Shown here piece by piece: positions 1 to 5,024 of a stretch of 6,494 nucleotides of DNA. Positions within the stretch are counted from its first letter, which is position 1; each line of letters begins with the position of its first letter. The position numbers and the translations under genes were made by a program. This stretch comes from Candidatus Competibacteraceae bacterium (GTDB taxonomy: Bacteria; Pseudomonadota; Gammaproteobacteria; Competibacterales; Competibacteraceae). The notes under the pieces are model-generated. The model was given only the letters and a program-made list of their open reading frames with translations. It was not told the origin of the DNA and made no database searches. The stretch is from positions 1,180-7,673 of the forward strand of contig JAGRHI010000141.1 in the NCBI GenBank assembly GCA_020445045.1, given 5' to 3'.

Positions 1-573
1 GATCTGGACGACACGATTCGGTCGACGGCCCGCAACGCCGGTTATCTCGATCTTAAGATGGTGCCGGAGCGGCATAACGCGGTGAAGGTGCTGCTGGTTC
101 TGGATGTGGGCGGCTCGATGGACGACCATATCCGGGTCTGCGAGGAATTGTTTTCGGCGGCGCGCGGCGAGTTCAAGCACCTGGAGTATTTCTACTTTCA
201 CAACATGGTGTACGAGTCGCTGTGGAAGGACAACCGCCGCCGGTATACCGAGAAGACCGAGACGGTGTCGGTGCTGCATACCTTCGGGCGGGATTACAAA
301 CTGATTCTGGTCGGCGACGCCACCATGAGCCCCTATGAAGTGACCTACCCCGGCGGCAGCGTCGAGCACTTCAATCCGGAAGCCGGCGATGTCTGGATGA
401 GCCGATTGCTGACGGCCTATCCGCAGGCCATCTGGTTGAACCCGCAGCCGCGGAACCGTTGGAGCTATGTTCCTTCGATCCAGATGGTGCGGGAACTGAT
501 GAGCGATCGCATGTACTCGCTGACCCTGGAGGGATTGGAACAAGGCATCCGTGCCCTGCAACGGTCGCGATGA
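1..573 (+). CDS. VWA-domain protein, CoxE-like (3' part only)
   Basis: The reading frame is open from the first base, so the gene begins upstream; about 190 C-terminal residues are visible. Family members are about 390 residues long from memory, so roughly half is present. A hydrophobic strand leads into a MIDAS-like motif DVGGSMD (bases 103-123), where the second position of the usual DxSxS is Gly rather than Ser. I recall this DVGGS form as typical of this CoxE-like subfamily, so it is probably not a defect. Further conserved-looking blocks are EYFYFHN, the VGDATMSPYEV loop, and WLNPQP near the end. There is no signal peptide or membrane segment in this part, so it is probably cytoplasmic. 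CoxE-like VWA proteins usually act with a MoxR-type AAA+ ATPase in maturation or metal insertion of enzymes; that partner would lie upstream and is not visible. The next gene starts 19 nt after the stop, suggesting cotranscription with the two cytochromes. The role here is inference. Confidence 0.85.
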   Translation, partial: DLDDTIRSTARNAGYLDLKMVPERHNAVKVLLVLDVGGSMDDHIRVCEELFSAARGEFKHLEYFYFHNMVYESLWKDNRRRYTEKTETVSVLHTFGRDYKLILVGDATMSPYEVTYPGGSVEHFNPEAGDVWMSRLLTAYPQAIWLNPQPRNRWSYVPSIQMVRELMSDRMYSLTLEGLEQGIRALQRSR

Positions 574-578
574 ATTAC

Positions 579-584
579 AGGAGG
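579..584 (+). promoter_or_regulatory. Strong ribosome binding site for the diheme cytochrome gene
   Basis: A perfect AGGAGG lies 8 nt before the ATG at 593. It settles the start against the longer in-frame GTG at 551, which would add 14 residues ahead of the signal peptide and overlap the VWA gene. A second ATG at 596 follows at once and is 11 nt from the site. Confidence 0.8.
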
Positions 585-592
585 AATCTGTC

Positions 593-1246
593 ATGATGCA
601 AGTGCATCGCGGCTGGTTGTTTAGTGCCGTGCTCGCTCTGACTGGCGTGGCCCATGGCGCCGGCGATCCTGAAAAAGGCAAGCTGATCGTGACCGCGGGC
701 GATGGCAGCGGCGCTCCGTGCATCGCCTGCCATGGTCTGGATGGAGCCGGTAACGATTTGGCCGGTATTCCACGCCTTGCCGGGATGGATGCCGGCTATC
801 TGGTCAAGCAGATGCGGGACTATCGTTCTGGCGCGCGCAAGAGCGCGGTGATGTCGCCGAACGTGGATAACCTCAACGACGGCCAGATAGCCGATGTTGC
901 GGCCTATTATGCCACGCTGGACACCGCGCCCACGTCGCTGCCGTCCGGCGCGCCCGGCGCGCTGGCGCTTGGCGAAGCCCTGGCCACGAAGGGTGATTGG
1001 GATCATTACATCGTGCCTTGCGAAACCTGCCATGGTCCCGGTAATGTGGGTGTTGGGTCCGATTTTCCGAAACTTGCCGGACAGCACCCAACTTATATTA
1101 AACAGCAGCTAAAGGCTTGGAAAACGGGTACCCGGAACAACGATCCCAACCATCTGATGCTGGCTATTGTCGGACGCTTGACGGAGACCCAAATCGAAGC
1201 CGTCGCGGCTTGGCTGGCGCGTCAGGACCCCAAGGGAGGGAAATGA
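593..1246 (+). CDS. tsdB: Periplasmic diheme cytochrome c, TsdB-like (c4 type)
   Basis: The protein has 217 residues. An N-terminal signal peptide (hydrophobic 8-20, likely cleavage near AHG at 20-22) sends it to the periplasm. Two class I cytochrome c domains follow in tandem, with heme attachment motifs CIACH at 43-47 and CETCH at 143-147. Each domain has a downstream Met suited to be the axial ligand: Met87 (in AVMSPN) and Met189 (in HLMLAI). The two-domain plan is that of cytochrome c4. Its stop is one nucleotide from the start of a TsdA-like gene. In bacteria such as Pseudomonas stutzeri a c4-like diheme protein, TsdB, is encoded directly before TsdA and accepts its electrons, so the same role is inferred here. 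Sequence alone would also fit a general c4 donor to a terminal oxidase, so the diheme c4 fold is near certain but the TsdB name rests on position. Confidence 0.7.
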   Translation: MMQVHRGWLFSAVLALTGVAHGAGDPEKGKLIVTAGDGSGAPCIACHGLDGAGNDLAGIPRLAGMDAGYLVKQMRDYRSGARKSAVMSPNVDNLNDGQIADVAAYYATLDTAPTSLPSGAPGALALGEALATKGDWDHYIVPCETCHGPGNVGVGSDFPKLAGQHPTYIKQQLKAWKTGTRNNDPNHLMLAIVGRLTETQIEAVAAWLARQDPKGGK

Positions 1247-1247
1247 A

Positions 1248-2228
1248 ATGCGTCCGTTCAGTACCGTGTTTTGGGTCGCTGTGATCTTGGGTAGTGGCGT
1301 GCTCCATGCCGCCGAGGTGCCGGTGGAACATCCGCCCTTCAAGAAGGACCAATACGTTCACCATGCGCCCACCGTCGATGATTTGATGAAGGATCAGGAA
1401 ATCAAGCCGCAATTGAAGAAGGTGATCTTGAAGGGGCGGGACATCTTCATGAATACTCAGCAATATCGCGGCAAATATGTGTTCAGTCGCTTGAGCTGCA
1501 AGAACTGCCATTTGGGTGAGGGACGGTTGAACTGGTCGGGACCGATCTGGCCGGCCGCGACGACTTTGCCGGATTATCGAGGCAAGAACGGCCATGTCAA
1601 TTCGCTCGAAGAGCGGATCGCGGGCTGTTTTTCCTTCTCGCTGAACGGTAAGCCGCCGGAATATGGTAGCGATATCATGTTGGCCTTGAGCGCCTACCAT
1701 CAATGGTTGGCGCTCAAGGCGCCGGTCTACGAAACCCATATCGGTGGTCGGGGTTACAGTTCGCTCGGTAAGGACATACCCAAGGATATTCACTATGTGC
1801 AGGGCGAAAAGGTCTATCAGGCCCAATGCGCAATCTGTCACGGCGCCACGGGGCAGGGTAAAAGTGTGGAGGGAAAGGTCGTTTTCCCGCCCTTGTGGGG
1901 TGATGATTCCTACAATTGGGGGGCTGGCATGGCGCGGGTTTACACAGCGGCATCGTTCATCAAGAACAACATGCCGCTTGGCAAGCCTGGTGCCCTGAGT
2001 GATCGAGATGCGTGGGCGGTTGCCTTATATGTCAATAGTCAGGAGCGTCCGCAAGACCCGCGCTATACCGGCGACGTCAAGGAAACTCGCGAGAAGTATT
2101 TTAACTTCCATCAGTACACGATGTATGGCACCGAACGAGATGGAGTACTGCTCGGTCAGCATGACAATACCGGGGCCAAGCCGTTCCTGAAACCGGATGC
2201 CTTGCGTCCGCGTACCTTTGACGAGTAA
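1248..2228 (+). CDS. tsdA: Thiosulfate dehydrogenase / tetrathionate reductase, diheme cytochrome c
   Basis: The protein has 326 residues. A signal peptide (about 1-21, cleavage near LHA-A) makes it periplasmic. Heme motifs are CKNCH at 84-88 and CAICH at 194-198. Between them HVNSLEERIAGCFSFSLNG (116-134) matches the TsdA signature; its Cys127 corresponds to the Cys that ligates the active-site heme 1 in TsdA, as in the related SoxA. TsdA joins two thiosulfates into tetrathionate, releasing two electrons, or runs in reverse. Heme 2 has a candidate axial Met242 in KNNMPLG (239-245). Allochromatium TsdA has a Lys next to this Met and switches ligand; here the neighbour is Asn241, as I recall for Campylobacter TsdA. 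The start at 1248 has a GGAGG at 1235-1239 and follows the tsdB stop by one base, so translation is probably coupled. SoxA is less likely, because no other sox gene is visible and the two-CXXCH layout with the heme-2 KNNMPLG motif fits TsdA. Direction of catalysis is not decidable from sequence. Confidence 0.82.
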   Translation: MRPFSTVFWVAVILGSGVLHAAEVPVEHPPFKKDQYVHHAPTVDDLMKDQEIKPQLKKVILKGRDIFMNTQQYRGKYVFSRLSCKNCHLGEGRLNWSGPIWPAATTLPDYRGKNGHVNSLEERIAGCFSFSLNGKPPEYGSDIMLALSAYHQWLALKAPVYETHIGGRGYSSLGKDIPKDIHYVQGEKVYQAQCAICHGATGQGKSVEGKVVFPPLWGDDSYNWGAGMARVYTAASFIKNNMPLGKPGALSDRDAWAVALYVNSQERPQDPRYTGDVKETREKYFNFHQYTMYGTERDGVLLGQHDNTGAKPFLKPDALRPRTFDE

Positions 2229-2240
2229 TCCCGCATCCTG

Positions 2241-2276
2241 GTTGTCCGGCGTCAAGCCGGGCAACCTTCTTCCTAT
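2241..2276 (+). terminator. Probable intrinsic terminator after tsdA
   Basis: GTTGTCCGGC (2241-2250) and GCCGGGCAAC (2256-2265) form a 10-bp stem with one G-U wobble and a 5-nt loop, starting 12 nt after the tsdA stop. The following CTTCTTCCTAT is pyrimidine-rich but lacks an uninterrupted T run, so termination may be partial or the hairpin may only protect the 3' end of the mRNA. Confidence 0.55.
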
Positions 2277-2508
2277 CCCGGCATGATCCACCGATCGAAC
2301 AATGCCTTCACGAGCACACCGACAGCCGCTCTTTTCGATTGTGCCGGCGGATCGTCCGGTACAACCCGAAATTCAACGCCTCCGCCCCGTCCTCCGGAAC
2401 AACTCGCTGATCGATTTGATGAAGCGGCTTGCGGCTGGGACATCTTTTTGAGTACCTTGGATGCGCGATTCTCGAATCGACAATAACAATCGAAACGATA
2501 CGCGCTAA
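2277..2508. other. Non-coding stretch between tsdA and gmhA
   Basis: No convincing gene is present. A 67-codon frame at 2283-2486 has no ribosome binding site, no recognisable motif and a low-complexity Thr/Pro-rich translation. The promoter for the downstream gene should lie here or in the repeat, because the upstream operon ends in a hairpin. A TCGACA at 2477-2482 resembles a -35 box, but no good -10 box sits at the right spacing, so no promoter is called. Confidence 0.5.
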
Positions 2509-2552
2509 TCTTTTTCCGGTCTTCTTCCGGTCTTCTTCCGGTCTTCTTCCGG
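2509..2552 (+). repeat. Four tandem copies of an 11-bp unit (TCTTCTTCCGG)
   Basis: Units lie at 2509-2519, 2520-2530, 2531-2541 and 2542-2552. The last three are identical and the first differs by one base (TCTTTTTCCGG). The array ends 27 nt before the gmhA ATG at 2580, so it is probably in the promoter or 5' leader. The unit length is not a multiple of three and the array lies outside the called coding sequence. An octamer of the unit, CTTCTTCC, also occurs at 2266-2273 after the tsdA hairpin. Such short perfect arrays can change copy number by slippage; an effect on expression is inference. Confidence 0.9.
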
Positions 2553-2579
2553 TCGCGCCACCCTTCGCTGGATCAATTC

Positions 2580-3176
2580 ATGGAACCGTTGACACGCATC
2601 GAACGACATTTCGCCGCCAGCCTCGAAGCCAAGCAGCGTACCTTGGAAGCGATGGGGCCGCGCATCGTGCAAGCCGCCGAATTGCTGGCCGAGCGGCTGG
2701 AGCGGGGCTACAAGATCCTGGTCTGCGGCAATGGCGGATCAGCCGCCGACGCCCAGCATTTCGCCGCCGAACTGGTCAACCGCTTCGAGATCGAGCGGCC
2801 GGGGTTGGCCGCCATCGCGCTGACCACCGACAGCTCGGCACTCACTTCCATCGCCAACGACTATGCCTTCGAACAGATTTTCGCTCGGCAGGTACGGGCG
2901 TTGGGGCGACCGGGTGATGTGCTGCTGGCGATCTCGACCAGCGGCCATTCGCCGAACGTGTTGGTGGCCATCGACGCCGCTCGCGAATTGGGAATGGCGA
3001 CCTTGGCGTTGACCGGCCGCGACGGCGGGCGCATGGCCGGGCAACTCGGTGGCGGGGATATCGAAATACGGGCTGCGGCGCCGGCGACGGCGCGCATTCA
3101 GGAAACCCATATTCTCATCATTCATTGTCTATGTGATTTGGTGGACTGGTTATTGTTTGGTAAGGAGGACTCATGA
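2580..3176 (+). CDS. gmhA: SIS-domain phosphoheptose isomerase (GmhA/DiaA family)
   Basis: The protein has 198 residues, the usual family length, and is cytoplasmic. GmhA converts sedoheptulose 7-phosphate to D-glycero-D-manno-heptose 7-phosphate for the lipopolysaccharide core. A SIS fold is seen with CGNGGSAADAQHF (49-61) and phosphate-binding STSGHSPN (119-126). The residues known as zinc ligands or catalytic in E. coli GmhA (His61, Glu65, Gln172, His180) have counterparts His60, Glu64, Gln174 and His182, with matching spacing. E. coli DiaA, a DnaA-binding paralogue, has Ser and Asn in place of the Glu and the last His, so an active isomerase is favoured. However, the dolP-like gene that follows is the normal neighbour of diaA, so a DnaA-related role is not excluded. 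The start at 2580 gives the family N terminus (MEPLTRIERHF), but the ribosome binding site is weak (TGGA at 2569-2572). The stop overlaps the next ATG in ATGA. Confidence 0.88.
   Translation: MEPLTRIERHFAASLEAKQRTLEAMGPRIVQAAELLAERLERGYKILVCGNGGSAADAQHFAAELVNRFEIERPGLAAIALTTDSSALTSIANDYAFEQIFARQVRALGRPGDVLLAISTSGHSPNVLVAIDAARELGMATLALTGRDGGRMAGQLGGGDIEIRAAAPATARIQETHILIIHCLCDLVDWLLFGKEDS
3162..3168 (+). promoter_or_regulatory. Ribosome binding site for the dolP-like gene, inside the end of gmhA
   Basis: AAGGAGG lies within the last codons of gmhA. It is 4 nt from the ATG at 3173 and 7 nt from the ATG at 3176, so the second ATG may be the preferred start. The difference is one Met residue. 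Overlap with the gmhA stop indicates translational coupling. Confidence 0.75.
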
Positions 3177-3754
3177 TGTGGTGGATACGCTTGGCCAGCG
3201 CGGTGCTGGCGATGGTGTTGCTAGGGGGATGCGCGGCGCTTTTTGTCGGTGGCACGGCGATGGGCGTCAGCGTGGCGCACGACCGCCGCACCACCGGCTC
3301 CGTGGTTGACGATCAGACCATCGAGTTGAAGCTCTATGATTTGTTCACTCGAACGTTGCCGCCGGGCAATCGGATCGCCACCACCAGCTACAACGGCGCG
3401 GTGCTGTTGACCGGCGAGGCGGTGTCGGCGCAGGCGCGGCAGCAGGCCGAGCAGATCGCCCGCGATCTGAAGGAACCGCCGGTCCGCTTGGTCTACAACG
3501 AACTGGTGATCGGTCCGCCCAGCTCCGTGTCCGTTCAGAGCAACGATGCGCTACTGACCACCAAGGTCAAATCCGCTCTCTTCCAGATCCGGATTCCCGA
3601 TTTCGATCCCACTCGGGTCAAGGTGGTCACGGAGCGCGGCGTGGTTTATTTGATGGGCTTGGTCAAACCCGCCGAGGCCGACGCCTCGGCCAACGTCGCT
3701 AGCCGGGTAGGGGGAGTACGACAGGTCGTGACGCTGTTCGAATACATCAAATAA
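3173..3754 (+). CDS. dolP: Dual-BON-domain outer-membrane lipoprotein, DolP/YraP-like
   Basis: The protein has 193 residues. A short hydrophobic leader ends in the lipobox LGGC, with Cys20 as the lipidated residue. Residue +2 is Ala rather than Asp, which favours Lol transport to the outer membrane, facing the periplasm. Two BON domains follow, about 46-114 (from VDDQTIELKLYDLF) and 123-192 (from SNDALLTTKVKSALF), each with a strand holding the motif GAVLLTGEA or GVVYLMGLV. E. coli DolP binds anionic phospholipid and supports outer-membrane integrity and BAM function. The AHDRRTTGSVVDD segment (35-47) before BON1 is characteristic of this family. The gene overlaps gmhA by 4 nt, and its stop is 3 nt from the stop of the convergent sspB, leaving no room for a dedicated terminator. 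Either ATG at 3173 or 3176 could be used. Family assignment is firm; function is carried over from E. coli. Confidence 0.88.
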   Translation: MMWWIRLASAVLAMVLLGGCAALFVGGTAMGVSVAHDRRTTGSVVDDQTIELKLYDLFTRTLPPGNRIATTSYNGAVLLTGEAVSAQARQQAEQIARDLKEPPVRLVYNELVIGPPSSVSVQSNDALLTTKVKSALFQIRIPDFDPTRVKVVTERGVVYLMGLVKPAEADASANVASRVGGVRQVVTLFEYIK

Positions 3755-3757
3755 AGG

Positions 3758-4162
3758 CTATTTCACGATCTTCAGCACCGGTCTGCGCTCGGTGCGGGCG
3801 GCGGATTTGTCCGGTTGCGGTGCGTTGTCGGGTGGTGGCGGTTCGTCGCCACCCATCTCCTCGCCGAAGGCCATGCCGTGGCCGTTCTCGCGGGCGTAGA
3901 TGGCCAGCACGGCGGCGATGGGGATGTGGACCGTGCGGGCGACGCCGCCGAAACGGGCATTGAATTCGATCGATGCGTTGCCCAGGCGCAGGTCGCGCAC
4001 GGCGATCGAATTGATGTTGAGCACGATCTGTCCATCGCGCACATGCTGCTTGGGAACCTCCACGCCGGACAATTCCGCGTTGACCAGAATGTGCGGCGTC
4101 AAGCCGTTGTCTTCGATCCACTCGTAAAGCGCGCGGATCAGATAGGGCCGGGTCGAAGTCAT
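3758..4162 (-). CDS. sspB: ClpXP protease specificity-enhancing factor SspB
   Basis: The protein has 134 residues. SspB tethers ssrA-tagged proteins from stalled ribosomes to ClpXP for degradation. The N-terminal substrate-binding domain is seen at about 1-101, from STRPYLIRALYEWIEDNG through GQIVLNIN, FNARFGGV and AAVLAIYARENG. A flexible acidic, Pro-rich linker follows (102-124). The C-terminal RRPVLKIVK (126-134) matches the ClpX-binding XB tail (in E. coli it ends LRVVK). The ATG at 4162 gives the normal family start; the frame stays open upstream to a TTG at 4228, but the added Pro-rich residues do not look like protein. No Shine-Dalgarno sequence precedes the ATG, which is unusual among these genes. 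The gene lies downstream of petC on the same strand, 118 nt away. In Pseudomonas aeruginosa sspA lies between the two; it is absent here. Confidence 0.92.
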   Translation of the reverse strand: MTSTRPYLIRALYEWIEDNGLTPHILVNAELSGVEVPKQHVRDGQIVLNINSIAVRDLRLGNASIEFNARFGGVARTVHIPIAAVLAIYARENGHGMAFGEEMGGDEPPPPDNAPQPDKSAARTERRPVLKIVK

Positions 4163-4280
4163 GGCGGGGTCGGTCGGCGGGTTGGGAGACGGTGGCCTCC
4201 CCAACGGCGCATGGGGAGGAATGAGCAAGCAGCGCGGTGCCTCGGCGGGGAGCGGCCAGCGCCCTCCGCCGGTGGCGGCG
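4163..4280 (-). other. petC-sspB intergenic region with GC-rich inverted repeats
   Basis: This 118-nt gap holds two possible hairpins. CCTCCCC (4196-4202) pairs perfectly with GGGGAGG (4213-4219) over a 10-nt loop, and CCGCC (4266-4270) with GGCGG (4274-4278) over 3 nt, just past the petC stop. Neither is followed by a T run on the minus strand, so they are not classic intrinsic terminators. They may attenuate readthrough from the pet operon or stabilise its mRNA. Nothing in this gap looks like a remnant of sspA. Confidence 0.4.
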
Positions 4281-5024
4281 TCAGTGTACGTCCTTCCAGT
4301 ATTCCTTCTTGAGCAGATAGAACACCACGAAGGCCAGCGCCAGGAACAGGATCACCCAAACCCCGATCCGCTGGCGCTCCAGCTTGATGGGTTCGCCGAC
4401 GTAGGACAGGAAGTTGACCAGGTCCGCCATCGACTCCTTGAACTGCGGCGGGCTCATGCTGCCGGACTTGACCAGTTCGAAACCCGTGAGGGTTTCGACT
4501 TCGTGGCCCTCGGCATTCTTGTGCATTTCGTAGACCGGCTTCTGCATTCCTTGCAGTTCCCACAGCACGTGCGGCATGCCAGCGTTCGGGAAGGCGGCGT
4601 TGTTCACGCCGAACGGCCGGCTGGGGTCCTCATAAAAGGTCAGCAAGTAAGTGTACAGGTAGTCCACGCCGCGCGCGCGGGCGATCAGGGTCAGATCGGG
4701 CGGCACCACGCCGAACCAACCTTTGGCTTCGCTCTTGCGCATGGCGTTTTTCATCGTATCGCCGACCTTGGCGCCGGTGAAAATCAGATTCTCCTTGACC
4801 TGTTCGTCGGTCAGACCAATGTCGCGGGCCATGCGGTTGTAGCGCTGATGCTCCAGCGAGTGGCAGCCCATGCAGTAGTTGACGAACAGCTTGGCGCCGC
4901 GTTGCAGCGACGCTTTGCTATGGGAGTCGATCGGCGCCGTCAGCAGGTGATAACCTTCGCCACCGGACGCCACGCTCAGGGCCGGCAGCGCCAGAACCGC
5001 CAGTGCGAGAATGATTTTTTTCAT
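4281..5024 (-). CDS. petC: Cytochrome c1 of the bc1 complex
   Basis: The protein has 247 residues. Cytochrome c1 takes electrons from the Rieske protein and passes them to a soluble cytochrome c. A signal peptide (1-20, cleavage near SVAS) exports the N-terminal domain. The heme c motif is CMGCH at 51-55. WFGVVPPDLTLIARARG (103-119), followed by DYLYTYLL, is a strong cytochrome c1 signature, as is NAGMPHVLWELQG (147-159). The axial Met is not certain: Met199 in KESMADLVNFL aligns roughly with the region of the known ligand, and Met150 is an alternative. A single membrane anchor lies at about 220-238, followed by a positively charged tail (KKEYWKDVH) on the cytoplasmic side. This is the short, unfused form typical of beta- and gammaproteobacteria. 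Its ATG overlaps the petB stop in ATGA, and AAGGGTGA precedes it, so translation is coupled to petB. Confidence 0.95.
   Translation of the reverse strand: MKKIILALAVLALPALSVASGGEGYHLLTAPIDSHSKASLQRGAKLFVNYCMGCHSLEHQRYNRMARDIGLTDEQVKENLIFTGAKVGDTMKNAMRKSEAKGWFGVVPPDLTLIARARGVDYLYTYLLTFYEDPSRPFGVNNAAFPNAGMPHVLWELQGMQKPVYEMHKNAEGHEVETLTGFELVKSGSMSPPQFKESMADLVNFLSYVGEPIKLERQRIGVWVILFLALAFVVFYLLKKEYWKDVH

Noticed and set aside
103..123. Degenerate MIDAS motif as a sign of a broken VWA gene
   Set aside because: The DVGGSMD form is, from memory, the common version in this CoxE-like subfamily, and the frame is intact to the stop.
1164..1841. Minus-strand frame opposite tsdB/tsdA (225 codons)
   Set aside because: It overlaps two clear cytochrome genes with intact heme motifs and shows no domain of its own.
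1248..2228. SoxA or another diheme cytochrome instead of TsdA
   Set aside because: The Cys in ERIAGC is shared with SoxA, but the two-CXXCH layout, the HVNSLEERI segment and the KNNMPLG heme-2 region fit TsdA better, and no sox gene is in view.
2283..2486. 67-codon open frame between tsdA and gmhA
   Set aside because: No ribosome binding site, no recognisable domain, Thr/Pro-rich low-complexity translation, and placed between a terminator-like hairpin and a repeat array.
2477..2511. Promoter with TCGACA (-35) and TAATCT (-10) before gmhA
   Set aside because: The boxes are about 23 nt apart, too far for a sigma-70 promoter, and the -10 match is poor.
2509..2552. CRISPR array
   Set aside because: The 11-bp units are directly adjacent without spacers, and no cas gene is near.
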